Source of the DNA: Ferrimonas kyonanensis DSM 18153
Lineage (GTDB): Bacteria; Pseudomonadota; Gammaproteobacteria; Enterobacterales; Shewanellaceae
Direction: 5' to 3'
NCBI RefSeq assembly: GCF_000425405.1
Contig: NZ_AUDJ01000014.1
Span: forward strand, 62,001-126,000
DNA length: 64,000 nucleotides
Within the stretch, counting starts at the first letter, position 1; every line of letters begins with the position of its first letter. A model generated the notes under the pieces. The model had not been told where the DNA came from. It was given only the letters and a program-made list of their open reading frames with translations, and did not search any database. This document shows positions 17,752 through 27,263 of the stretch, piece by piece. Both the position numbers and the translations under genes were made by a program.

Positions 17752-20268
17752 ATGAAGAATCAGACGATTCTGGCTAGAGCCGTGCGTTTGGGAATGGTGG
17801 CCGGTGCCATGGCGCCGGTGATGGCGGTGAGCATGGCCAATGCCGAAGAGGGCATGGAGGATGTGGAGCGCATTCAGGTCACTGGTTCTCGTATTCAGCG
17901 CCAGGACATGGAAACCGCGTCACCGGTAACGGTGATCGATTCTGCCACCATTAAAGCCGAAGGTTACACCTCGGTGGATCAGGTGCTGCAATCTCAGCCA
18001 TCGATGGCTGGGGCAGCGGTAGGCTCGACCACCAACAATGGCGCCGATGGCGTGGCTCAGGTGGATTTGCGTGGCATGGGTGCCAACCGCACCTTGGTGT
18101 TGCTCAATGGTCGCCGTATGGTGAATTCCGGCTCTGGCGCCGACAGTGCCGTGGATCTGAATACCATCCCGGTCGCCATGATTCAACGTATCGAAGTGCT
18201 GAAAGATGGCGCATCTGCGGTGTATGGCTCTGACGCCATTGCCGGGGTAGTGAACATCATCACCAAAACCGACTTCGAAGGCTTCCAATTTGATGTTAAC
18301 GGCGACATTACCGAAGAGAGTGACGGCGAGAACATCGAGATCTCCGCACTGTACGGTACCTCTACCGACAGCGCCAACTACACCGTGGGTTTCTCCTACA
18401 CCGATCGCGGTGAAGTGATGCAGGCCGATCGCGCCTGGGTTCCGCCTGGATCAAGCTCTTTTGTGCCTGGTGGCAACCTGGGCGGTTACGTGCCTAATGA
18501 GGATGGCACCTGGAAAGAGCGGGACAGCGGTTACGATTATACCGAAGACAGCTATCTGCAGACCCCCAGCACCAAGTACAGTGTGTTTGCCAACACCACT
18601 CAGGAGTTGGACAACGACATGGTGTTTACCGCTGATGTGCTGTATACCCGCCGCGAATCCAGCCAGCAGATGGCCCCGCAGCCGGCAGACGTGATGTTGG
18701 ATGTGTGTGGCGAAGCCGGTGCGGACCCGGATCGTTGCATCACCCTGACCGATGAGATGCTGGCTGCCGGCATCACCGCCGATGACACCGGCCGGGTTAA
18801 CTACCGTCGCCGTATGGTGGAAGCTGGCCCACGTATCTATGAGCAGGAAACCGATACCATTCGTGCTTCCGCCGGGTTGTCTGGTGTGGCGGACATCAAT
18901 GAAGGCATGGACTGGGATTTGTCCTACACCTATGGCCGTAACCGTGCCGATACCAGGGTAAAGAACTCCATCAATGCGGTTAAGATGGAAGACTCCATCT
19001 ACGCCAATCAGGATGATTGGTTCAGTGGCAATCCCGATGACATCGCCGGTTACATTGATGATATCTCTTTTGTTGAAACCAACGACGGTGGCAACGATCA
19101 GCACATCGTCGCCGGTGTCATCAGTGGCGATCTGTTTGAAGTGGATGCCGGTATGGTGTCGTTCGCACTGGGCGCCGAGTACCGCTATGAAAGTGGCTAC
19201 TACAACCCGGATCCGGTGATTGTTGCCGGTGAAGGCACCGCGGCACAGCAGGATCCCACCGACGGTGATTACAACGTTTTCTCCATCTATGAAGAGGTGG
19301 CGATTCCGGTAACCGACTCGCTGACGGCGGAATTTGCGCTTCGCTACGATGAGTACAACACCTTTGGTGGTGCCACCACCTGGAAAGTGGGTCTGACCTG
19401 GGAAGCGACCGATGACTTGATGCTGCGTAGCGTCGTCGCCACCGGTTTCCGTGCCCCTAACGTTTCCGAGCTGTACGGCGGTAATACCGGTTCCTACGAT
19501 TACCTCATCGACCCATGGGGCAATGCCCAGGATCCGCAGATTCTGGTTAATAGAACCTCGGATGAGGATCTGCAGGCGGAAGAGTCCGACTCGTTGACGG
19601 TCGGCCTGGTGTACGCACCCAGCTATGTGGATGGCCTGTCATTTACCCTGGACTACTGGTCGTTCAAGATCGATAACGCCATTGCCCGTATGGATGTACA
19701 AGCCGGTTTAAACGCGTGCCATGATGGTGATGTCAGTGCCTGTGAAACCTTCAACATTACCCCAGATGGCAACCTGGAGAACCTGACCAGCCCGCTGACC
19801 AACGTTGGCTATCAGGACACCAGCGGTGTGGATTTCAATGCTCACTACAACTTTGAGGCATTGGGTCTGGACTGGCGCATTAACAACGATCTGACCTATC
19901 TGATCGAGTTTGAGCAGGATGGTGTCGATTACACCGGTACCGTTGGTGGTATGTTCGGTGGCTACGCGGAGGTAAAGAACAACTTCACCCTGACCGCGGC
20001 CTACGACGATTTCTCGGTGCTGTATTCGGCTCGCTACATCGGCTCCATGGACGAACTGAACTCTGGTGAGAAGATTGACTCCATTACCTATCACAATGTG
20101 TCCGGTACCTACTTCTTTACCGATTCGGTCAGCGCCACCATTGGTGTTCGTAACCTGACCAACGAGGAGCCGCCAATGGTTCCAAATGGCAACGATGCGG
20201 GCACCGTGCCTGAGGTGTATGAGACCATCGGTCGCACCTACTTCGGTGGTGTATCGGTTCGTTTCTAA
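17752..20268 (+). CDS. TonB-dependent outer membrane receptor 2
   Basis: 838 residues, the shortest of the four paralogues. The signal peptide ends near SMANAEE. A TonB-box-like segment VERIQVTGSRIQRQ is followed by the plug (VDLRGMGANRTLVLLNGRR, RIEVLKDGASAVYGSDAIAG) and a barrel ending in YFGGVSVRF. A cysteine pair in DVCGEAGADPDRC suggests a disulfide-closed extracellular loop. It is monocistronic, with its own Shine-Dalgarno and terminator. Substrate unknown; no signalling domain is present. Confidence 0.93.
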   Translation: MKNQTILARAVRLGMVAGAMAPVMAVSMANAEEGMEDVERIQVTGSRIQRQDMETASPVTVIDSATIKAEGYTSVDQVLQSQPSMAGAAVGSTTNNGADGVAQVDLRGMGANRTLVLLNGRRMVNSGSGADSAVDLNTIPVAMIQRIEVLKDGASAVYGSDAIAGVVNIITKTDFEGFQFDVNGDITEESDGENIEISALYGTSTDSANYTVGFSYTDRGEVMQADRAWVPPGSSSFVPGGNLGGYVPNEDGTWKERDSGYDYTEDSYLQTPSTKYSVFANTTQELDNDMVFTADVLYTRRESSQQMAPQPADVMLDVCGEAGADPDRCITLTDEMLAAGITADDTGRVNYRRRMVEAGPRIYEQETDTIRASAGLSGVADINEGMDWDLSYTYGRNRADTRVKNSINAVKMEDSIYANQDDWFSGNPDDIAGYIDDISFVETNDGGNDQHIVAGVISGDLFEVDAGMVSFALGAEYRYESGYYNPDPVIVAGEGTAAQQDPTDGDYNVFSIYEEVAIPVTDSLTAEFALRYDEYNTFGGATTWKVGLTWEATDDLMLRSVVATGFRAPNVSELYGGNTGSYDYLIDPWGNAQDPQILVNRTSDEDLQAEESDSLTVGLVYAPSYVDGLSFTLDYWSFKIDNAIARMDVQAGLNACHDGDVSACETFNITPDGNLENLTSPLTNVGYQDTSGVDFNAHYNFEALGLDWRINNDLTYLIEFEQDGVDYTGTVGGMFGGYAEVKNNFTLTAAYDDFSVLYSARYIGSMDELNSGEKIDSITYHNVSGTYFFTDSVSATIGVRNLTNEEPPMVPNGNDAGTVPEVYETIGRTYFGGVSVRF

Positions 20269-20285
20269 GCTGAGATTTGATTGGC

Positions 20286-20312
20286 AGGGGCAGCAGACGC
20301 TGCCCCTTTTTT
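20286..20312 (+). terminator. terminator after TonB receptor 2
   Basis: AGGGGCAGC / GCTGCCCCT stem with AGAC loop followed by TTTTT. Confidence 0.9.
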
Positions 20313-20964
20313 ATGTGTACAGGTAGGTGGAGGTAAAAAACACCAAGGCGGTTCGAAATTCACCCAGTGCGTGCATAGATCTCATATTTCGCCAGTGTGT
20401 GATGTTGGTTCGGTAGGGGTTTATGGTGCCAAACCTGCTTATTGGATGCCCGTTTTTATTCTTTTGAAGTCGTTGATAGTTAATATTCCTGCTGGCTTTT
20501 TCTACCGCCGGCGGTTCTCTATAGTGATTTCTCCTTTCATTTCAGTTCATACGCGAGATCCTTCCGCGCTCACACTCTCCAGCAAATATTAGATCTTGAT
20601 CACGCTTGCTTTTTGGGCGTAATCGTCTGATGTAGCGAATAACTAGTCAATTATCCAGTTCGAGAAATTTACATAAAAAAAGCGATCTTTTTTGTTGCGC
20701 AAATGTTGCTGGTAATGCGGGCGAAACTGACGTTTTTTACCCCCTACATTCGATTTTGTGAGGTTTAACTCAATTTGATGGGGTAATTACTAATCTGTTA
20801 AAAACAATTCTCATACATTTTTAACATTTGTGAAACTGTCATCAGGTTGACACAATGTTGCCTGTCGGTGCAGCATTTAACAAAGAGTGAATAACTCTTT
20901 ATCAACAAAAATGAATAAGTAGGCGCTTTCGTTAACTGAAAAGTGCTGTTCAGGGAGAATTATA
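20313..20964. other. long AT-rich leader before TonB receptor 3
   Basis: About 650 bp without a supported gene. A 103-codon frame from 20281 overlaps the preceding terminator and looks random. It contains a TGTCA-N6-TGACA dyad (listed separately) and a weaker CRP-like match around 20590-20605. The receptor's Shine-Dalgarno is AGGGAGA. Confidence 0.5.
20837..20852. promoter_or_regulatory. TGTCA-N6-TGACA dyad upstream of TonB receptor 3
   Basis: TGTCATCAGGTTGACA has perfect inverted arms with a 6-bp spacer. The arms equal those before hypA-cooFS (56759-56774). It is centred 120 bp before the receptor start. It could be a site for a CRP-family regulator such as CooA, or simply a -35 TTGACA with a chance partner. 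Confidence 0.35.
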
Positions 20965-23745
20965 ATGACAACCCATTCGACTGTTTCTAAGGCAGTTCGT
21001 CGCGCCATGCTGGTTGCAGCCGGCGCAACAGCATTTACTGGTTTTACTACCGTAGCTGCTGAAGGCGAAGACAGTGTTGAACGTATTGAAGTAACCGGCT
21101 CTCGCATTAAGCGTGCCGACATGGAAGGATCCAGCCCGGTTACCGTGATTGATTCATCCGCCATCTCTGCATCTGGCGCCACCTCCATTGATGGCGTACT
21201 GCAAACCTTGACCGCCGCCGGCGGTGCCATGACCAACCCCGGCATCAACAACGGCTCTGGCGGTAACTCCCGCATTAACCTGCGCGGCCTGGGTTCTCAG
21301 CGTACGCTGGTTCTGGTTAACGGTCGTCGTATGATTGCGTCCGGTACCGGTGCGGCCTCCACTGTGGATCTGAACACCATCCCCGTTTCTATGGTTCAGC
21401 GCATTGAAGTACTGAAGGACGGCGCTTCTGCGGTTTACGGTACCGATGCGGTTGCCGGTGTAGTGAACATCATCCTCAAGCGTGATTTCGAAGGCTTTGA
21501 GATGAACGCTCAGTACGGCATGTCCGGTGAAGGCGATGCCAAAGAGTCCAGCATCGACTTTACCCTGGGTACTGCTTTCGACAAAGGTCACCTGGTATTG
21601 GGTGTTCAGTACACCGACCGCGGTGAAGCGTCTCAGGCCGACCGTGATTTCTCAAAATGTCCGCTGAACGAAGCTGGCGACGGTAGCGCACCTTACTGTG
21701 GTGGTAGCTCCTACGCCGAAGGCGGTCACATCTGGGGCGACAACAACTTTGGTATTGTCGGTACTGGCCCTGATGGCGCCTATGCCATTGGCGATTCTGG
21801 CACTTACGGCGGTTATGTCGCCAAGCTGGATGATGCTGGTAACCCGGTACTGGACGACGATGGCAATCAGATTCCGGTATTCGAGTACCACGATGGCATG
21901 AGTGAAGCGGACCTGAGTGGCCGTGGTGGCGAATACCACGATTTCACTAACGCCGACAAATACAACTACTCGGCGACCAGCTACCTGTTCACCCCCATGC
22001 AGCGCATCAACGTAACGGCCAACGGCTCTTACGAGGTGGCGGACAATGCAACCTTCTTCTCCGAAGTGATGTACACCAAGCGTTGGTCCGAGCAGCAGAT
22101 GGCGCCTCAGCCTATCTGGAACAGCGAAGCGTGGGTCTATGATCCAATCAGCGCCGGCGGTTGGATGACCGACGACCTGCTGCCTTGGGTCCAGCCTGGT
22201 GAAGAGCTGAGCTACGGCCGTCGTATGAGCGATACCGGTAACCGTGAATTCTCTCAGACCGTCGATACCTTGCGTGTTGTTGTCGGCTTTGAAGGTGAGT
22301 TCGACAATGGCTGGGGCTGGGACGTGTCCTACAACAAGGGCCGTAACGACTCCATCGATACCCTGGCGAACCTGCACAACATCGGTGCCATCAACGACGC
22401 CGTACAGGCGGGCGATTTTGACCCCTTCCTGCAGTCCTCCTGGCAGGGTGAGAGCATCGCGCCGTTCATCTACACCGAGCTGAATGCCGGTAGCAGTGAG
22501 ATGGACATCGTGGCCGCCACACTGAGCGGTGAGCTGTTTGAACTGCCTGCGGGTTACGTGGGTTTTGCCACCGGTTACGAGCACCGCCGTGAGTCTGCCA
22601 AGTACACTCCGGATTCTCTGACCGCACAGGGCCTGGCCAACGATCCGCGTGTTGAGCCAACTTCAGGTTCTTTCACCGTTGACGAAGCCTACGTTGAATT
22701 CCTGGTTCCGGTTCTGTCCGACATGTTCCTGGCCGAAAACGTTGAACTGAGTGCAGCGGCACGTTACTTCGATTACAGCACCTTCGGTGATGATTACACC
22801 TGGAAGCTGGGTCTGACCTGGCGGGTAAACAGCGACCTGATGGTTCGTGGTGTGGCGTCTACCGCTTACCGTGCTCCGACCGTTGATGAGCTCTACGGAG
22901 GTAAGTCTCCTTCGTTTGACCAGATCACTCACCCGGCAACTGACCAGACTCAGGCCGAAGTGACCGTGGGCGGTAACGAGTTGCTGACTCCGGAAGAAGC
23001 CGACATCTACACCGTCGGTGTGGTGTATGAGCCAAGCTTTGTTGACGGTCTGTCTTTGACACTGGACTACTACAACATTGAAATCTCCAACGCCATCAGC
23101 TCCGTGGATTCCAACTACATTGCTAACCAGTGTATGGATGCCGGCGGTAACCTGATCAACGCGTCTACCGCCCTGTGTCAGGCGTCGAACATTGCCATCG
23201 ACGGCAGTGGTCGCATCAGTTTTGACAACGGCCTGCAGAACCTGGGTGGTGCCTTGACCTCCGGTTACGACATCAACATTGCGTACGCCTTCGAAGCCGC
23301 GGGTCTGGACTGGCGTGCCAGCCTGGATACCTCCATCCTGGATGAGTTCGAAGAGCGCGATCAGGATGGCAACATCCTTGATTACACCGGTTACATCACG
23401 TCTGGCAGCGGTGCTTACGCCGAGTTCAAGAGTAACTTCACTCTGACTGCCGCCGGCGATGACTGGAGCGCCAACTACGAGCTGCGTTACATCGATGGCA
23501 TGGATTCCTTCAGCTGTAAGGATGATCCGAGCGACTGTTACGCGCCGAGTGTGGATTCCATCGTCTACCACGATATCTCAGGTGCGTATCATGTGACCGA
23601 TACCGTGACCATCTCCGGTGGTATTAACAACCTGTTGGATGAAGAGCCTCCATACTACTCCGGCAACAACGACTCCAACACTGACCCGTACACCTACGAC
23701 GTACTGGGCCGCTACTTCTACGTGAAGGCCGGCGTTAAGTTCTAA
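20965..23745 (+). CDS. TonB-dependent outer membrane receptor 3
   Basis: 926 residues. The signal peptide ends at about TVAAEGED. A TonB-box-like VERIEVTGSRIKR follows, then the plug with INLRGLGSQRTLVLVNGRR and RIEVLKDGASAVYGTDAVAG, and a barrel ending in YVKAGVKF. It is close to receptor 1, sharing long segments including QADRDFSKCPLN and the strand DNLFDEEPPY/NNLLDEEPPY, so the two look like duplicates. AGGGAGA precedes the ATG. It has a long AT-rich leader with a CooA/CRP-type dyad. Substrate unknown. Confidence 0.93.
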   Translation: MTTHSTVSKAVRRAMLVAAGATAFTGFTTVAAEGEDSVERIEVTGSRIKRADMEGSSPVTVIDSSAISASGATSIDGVLQTLTAAGGAMTNPGINNGSGGNSRINLRGLGSQRTLVLVNGRRMIASGTGAASTVDLNTIPVSMVQRIEVLKDGASAVYGTDAVAGVVNIILKRDFEGFEMNAQYGMSGEGDAKESSIDFTLGTAFDKGHLVLGVQYTDRGEASQADRDFSKCPLNEAGDGSAPYCGGSSYAEGGHIWGDNNFGIVGTGPDGAYAIGDSGTYGGYVAKLDDAGNPVLDDDGNQIPVFEYHDGMSEADLSGRGGEYHDFTNADKYNYSATSYLFTPMQRINVTANGSYEVADNATFFSEVMYTKRWSEQQMAPQPIWNSEAWVYDPISAGGWMTDDLLPWVQPGEELSYGRRMSDTGNREFSQTVDTLRVVVGFEGEFDNGWGWDVSYNKGRNDSIDTLANLHNIGAINDAVQAGDFDPFLQSSWQGESIAPFIYTELNAGSSEMDIVAATLSGELFELPAGYVGFATGYEHRRESAKYTPDSLTAQGLANDPRVEPTSGSFTVDEAYVEFLVPVLSDMFLAENVELSAAARYFDYSTFGDDYTWKLGLTWRVNSDLMVRGVASTAYRAPTVDELYGGKSPSFDQITHPATDQTQAEVTVGGNELLTPEEADIYTVGVVYEPSFVDGLSLTLDYYNIEISNAISSVDSNYIANQCMDAGGNLINASTALCQASNIAIDGSGRISFDNGLQNLGGALTSGYDINIAYAFEAAGLDWRASLDTSILDEFEERDQDGNILDYTGYITSGSGAYAEFKSNFTLTAAGDDWSANYELRYIDGMDSFSCKDDPSDCYAPSVDSIVYHDISGAYHVTDTVTISGGINNLLDEEPPYYSGNNDSNTDPYTYDVLGRYFYVKAGVKF

Positions 23746-23761
23746 TTAACGTTGAGTGTTT

Positions 23762-23790
23762 AAAAAGGCGACCTTCGGGTCGCCTTTTTT
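23762..23790 (+). terminator. terminator after TonB receptor 3
   Basis: AAAAAGGCGACC / GGTCGCCTTTTTT hairpin closed by a stable TTCG tetraloop. Confidence 0.92.
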
Positions 23791-24283
23791 ATGATGAGAA
23801 GGTCGATCTGGTTTGTACTTAATATGTAAAACAGTATGACTAAATAAACGGGAGCGATATCAAGCCGAGAATATTTCGAATGAAAAACAAATCACCTGTG
23901 GTTGGAATGTGACCGAATTCAGATCCTCAATGCCATTAGTGACAAAGAAAGTTCTTTTCATTCAGGCTAAAAAAGCAGCACTTAAATTTCGAATCTGATT
24001 TATTTTTTTCTACACCCCGTCTTCAACTCATCAATAATTAACTTTTGATTAACGCACTTAATTTGTAGATGCGTTCGTCGTTGTTGCCTGTTTTTCCGCT
24101 TTAAAAATAGCGGCGACTTTACATTGTGGTGACAGATTCAACCTTTTGTTAATAAATTGAGTGTGATTTGGATCACTGACAGGAGGTGGTATTAAATGCA
24201 GCATCATCGTGAGGTTGGAGTAACCTTTGCATAACAATTAATCAGATGTATTAGCGCAAAGTCGCTAAATGGAGATAATAACG
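23791..24283. other. AT-rich leader before TonB receptor 4
   Basis: About 490 bp with no gene-like frame. Its main content is a strong CRP/FNR-type dyad at 24162-24177 and the receptor's Shine-Dalgarno GGAG (24271-24274). Confidence 0.5.
24162..24177. promoter_or_regulatory. CRP/FNR-type site before TonB receptor 4
   Basis: TGTGATTTGGATCACT matches TGTGA-N6-TCACA in 9 of 10 positions, and its core GTGAT-N4-ATCAC is a perfect dyad. It lies about 107-122 bp before the receptor start. This would place the receptor under CRP (carbon state) or possibly FNR (anaerobiosis). Confidence 0.6.
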
Positions 24284-26983
24284 ATGATGATGCAATCGAT
24301 TGTGTCACGAGCAGTTAAGGGAGCGTTGCTGGGCACTTTGGCAACCGCAACTTTAGTGAGCGGCGTGGCTGTTGCTGAAGAAGAAGTAAGTCAAGACGTA
24401 GAACGCATTGAAGTAACCGGTTCACGCATTAAGCGTACCGACATGGAAACCGCTTCTCCGCTGGTGGTTATCAGCTCAGAGAGCATTGAAAAGGGCGGTT
24501 TCAACTCCGTTCAGGATGTACTGGACAACCTGTCCCAGAACTCCGGCGGCTCCATGAGCCAGCAGGAAGTGCATGGCTTTACTCCTGCAGCCTCTTCCGT
24601 AAACCTGCGTGGTGTGGGTGCCGGTCGTGTTCTGACCCTGATCAACGGCAAACGTGTGCCTAAATACCCATTCGCAGCGGGTGGTACAGACAACTTTGTT
24701 GATACCGCCAATATGCCGCTGGGTGCCATCGAACGTATTGAGATCCTGACTACCGGCGCCTCGGCGATTTATGGTTCCGACGCCATGGGCGGGGTAATTA
24801 ACATCATTTTGAAGAAAGATGTTGATGAAACCACGGTTAAGTATCGCTTCAGCGATACCGAAGACGGTGGAATGCAGCGCAACAACATCTCCTTCCTGAC
24901 CGGTACCAGTAATGACACCTCTAACGTCACCTTCTTCGTGGAATACGATGATCGGGAAGCGTTGAAGGGCACCGATCGCCCAGAGTGGGGCACGGATCTC
25001 ATTCCTGGTGCAGCCTATGCCGGCTACAGTACTTATGGCGCGACCCTGTACAAGGATATTCCTGCCACAACAAATGATGAAGTGCTCAAGACTCTGAGCG
25101 AGCAAGAATGTACCGATCGTGGCATGAAGTATCATAGCGACCGCTGTGGTTTCGATCGTTCCGCCATGCGTGATTTCATGCCGGAGCAGCAGCGTCTGTC
25201 CACCATGATCAACTTCACCCGTGAGCTGAATGCGGATCACCAGCTGTATGGCCGCATGGATTACACCCACTCCGAGGTGTACACCGAGATCGAGCCGGCG
25301 ACCTTTGGTAACAACGACTTTTTGTTTAATGTGGTTGGCGACGACGTGATCGTTAAGTCTCAGGCCTTCCCTGACATGCAGCAGACCATTACTGGCGCGG
25401 CAGCAGCAGGCTCTACCGCCTTCGGTGGCGATTTTGCCGGTTTTGACGATGGTCAGTACTACTACACCCGTCGTTTGTTGGAGATGGGCCCACGCCGTAC
25501 CGACTTTGAGACCAACAACTTCTCCTTCCTGACAGGACTGGAAGGTTACCTGACCGAAGACATCGAATACGATCTGAGCTGGTCTTTTGCCCGCCAGAAA
25601 GTCAACACCGTCAGCGAAGGCAGCCCGACGGTTCAAGGCATGTTTGATTACATCGTTTCCGATGGCGGTCAGTCTATTCTGAACGAGATCTCCGCGGAAG
25701 ACGCGGCGGCCATAGGCTACCAGGGCAATAAGCGCGGTGAGTCTACCCTGAGCGTGATCTCCTTTGGCATCAGCGGTGAAGCATGGGAGTTGCCAGCCGG
25801 TCCTATCGCCTACGCCGCCGGTGTGGAATACGGCCGTGAGTGGTTCTTCAGCGCCGATGACTCCTTCACCTCTGTTGGTGGTGTGCTGGGTAAGGGCGGC
25901 AGCTCTGCCGAAGGTGCTCGTAAGCAGTACGCCGGTTACGCCGAATTTGCCATTCCAGTGATCGATGAGCTGGTGGTGACCGCTGCAGGTCGTTACGACT
26001 ACTATGACGACCTGTCTGATGTGGGCGGCCGATTCACTCCTCAGGTGTCGTTCGAGTACCGTCCGATGGATGAGTTGCTGCTTCGCGGCCTGTTCGCGGA
26101 AACCTTCCGTGCTCCGGACATGCAGCGCCTGTTTGGCGACCCCACCCGGGCTTATGCTGGTGTTGTCGATACCCCACGTTGTGAAGCCAGTGGCGATCCA
26201 AACTCTCCTGAGTGTCAGAAGATCGATTCCCTGCCTATCACCATTGGCGCCAACCCGAACCTGAAAGAGGAAACCGGTACCAACTGGAACCTGGGTGTGG
26301 TGTGGGATTACGAAGGCTTGAACATGAGCGTCGATTACTGGAACGTAGAAATTGACGATCTGGTGAGCGATCCTACCGCTCAGTACATTCTGGATCACGC
26401 TGATGTATATGCCGATAAGATCGAGCGCGACGCCAATGGTCAACTGGTGCAGGTCAACACCCAGGCCATCAACATGTCCAGCCAGGAAACCTCTGGTATC
26501 GACTTCAGTGTCTCTTACCTGCTGGAAGCCGGTAACCTGGGCGACTTGAAGTTCTCTCTGGACGGGACCTTCCTGACCAAGTGGGAAGAGCAGCTGACTG
26601 CCGAGTCTGACCCTATCAACAAACTGGGTGGTGAAGATTCCGCACCGAAACTGCGTGCCAACTTCAACACCGGTTGGACCTACGATGACATCGGCGTCAA
26701 CCTGCTGGTTAAGTACATCGACAGCTACCACGCCGAAAACAAGGACAGCTTCCTCGAGTGGGGCATTCAAGACGAGTACGACGTCGAAGTGGACAGCCAT
26801 GTTGAAGTGAACCTGATGGGCAGCTACAACTACGATGCCTGGCGCTTCACCGGTGGTATCAACAACCTGTTTGACGCCGAGCCGGAAATCGATGCCACTC
26901 AGAAGAGCTGGCCTCACTACAATCGCGGTTACTACAACGTGATTGGCCGTGAGTTCTACCTGTCTGCCGAAGTCACTTTCTAA
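24284..26983 (+). CDS. TonB-dependent outer membrane receptor 4
   Basis: 899 residues from the ATG at 24284, the first of three consecutive ATGs and 9 bp after GGAG; the ATG at 24269 overlaps that Shine-Dalgarno. The signal peptide ends at GVAVAEE. TonB-box-like VERIEVTGSRIKRTD precedes the plug (VNLRGVGAGRVLTLINGKR, RIEILTTGASAIYGSDAMGG). The barrel ends in FYLSAEVTF. It diverges more from the other three, especially in the plug (TTGASAIYG instead of KDGASAVYG). The CRP/FNR-type site upstream is its own. Substrate unknown. Confidence 0.93.
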   Translation: MMMQSIVSRAVKGALLGTLATATLVSGVAVAEEEVSQDVERIEVTGSRIKRTDMETASPLVVISSESIEKGGFNSVQDVLDNLSQNSGGSMSQQEVHGFTPAASSVNLRGVGAGRVLTLINGKRVPKYPFAAGGTDNFVDTANMPLGAIERIEILTTGASAIYGSDAMGGVINIILKKDVDETTVKYRFSDTEDGGMQRNNISFLTGTSNDTSNVTFFVEYDDREALKGTDRPEWGTDLIPGAAYAGYSTYGATLYKDIPATTNDEVLKTLSEQECTDRGMKYHSDRCGFDRSAMRDFMPEQQRLSTMINFTRELNADHQLYGRMDYTHSEVYTEIEPATFGNNDFLFNVVGDDVIVKSQAFPDMQQTITGAAAAGSTAFGGDFAGFDDGQYYYTRRLLEMGPRRTDFETNNFSFLTGLEGYLTEDIEYDLSWSFARQKVNTVSEGSPTVQGMFDYIVSDGGQSILNEISAEDAAAIGYQGNKRGESTLSVISFGISGEAWELPAGPIAYAAGVEYGREWFFSADDSFTSVGGVLGKGGSSAEGARKQYAGYAEFAIPVIDELVVTAAGRYDYYDDLSDVGGRFTPQVSFEYRPMDELLLRGLFAETFRAPDMQRLFGDPTRAYAGVVDTPRCEASGDPNSPECQKIDSLPITIGANPNLKEETGTNWNLGVVWDYEGLNMSVDYWNVEIDDLVSDPTAQYILDHADVYADKIERDANGQLVQVNTQAINMSSQETSGIDFSVSYLLEAGNLGDLKFSLDGTFLTKWEEQLTAESDPINKLGGEDSAPKLRANFNTGWTYDDIGVNLLVKYIDSYHAENKDSFLEWGIQDEYDVEVDSHVEVNLMGSYNYDAWRFTGGINNLFDAEPEIDATQKSWPHYNRGYYNVIGREFYLSAEVTF

Positions 26984-27003
26984 GTCGATTTTTGTTTGAT
27001 GGT

Positions 27004-27031
27004 AAAGCCCCGACCAGGTCGGGGCTTTTTT
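27004..27031 (+). terminator. terminator after TonB receptor 4
   Basis: AAAGCCCCGAC-CAG-GTCGGGGCTTT with T run. Confidence 0.92.
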
Positions 27032-27263
27032 CTGTTTGCGGCTTGTAATTAAATGCTGTTCATTTTGGATTTTGGGCAAATAACCAGCACTTTTCACCAT
27101 TCAGTTGACACTATCGTCTAAAACATCAGCTCTGATGTGTTTTTGCTTTCAATTCTGAAAGTTTTGTTCATAATTGCCGCTCTGTTTGAGATGCGTTCAG
27201 CTCCGATTCAGGGGTGAATGCCAGAGAGTCCCGTGATGGGAAGCCCAGAGACGGAAACCACCT

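Noticed and set aside
20281-20592. 103-codon plus-strand frame after TonB receptor 2
   Set aside because: Its start lies in the receptor's terminator and the translation looks random.
20269-24283. Repeated receptor genes as a sign of a mobile element
   Set aside because: No transposase, integrase, direct repeats or attachment sites were found; ordinary gene duplication explains the paralogues.
24476-27100. 874-codon minus-strand open frame over TonB receptor 4
   Set aside because: Complement of a well-conserved receptor; low stop frequency follows from its codon use (GGT, GAC, AAC). The product resembles no known fold and has no Shine-Dalgarno.
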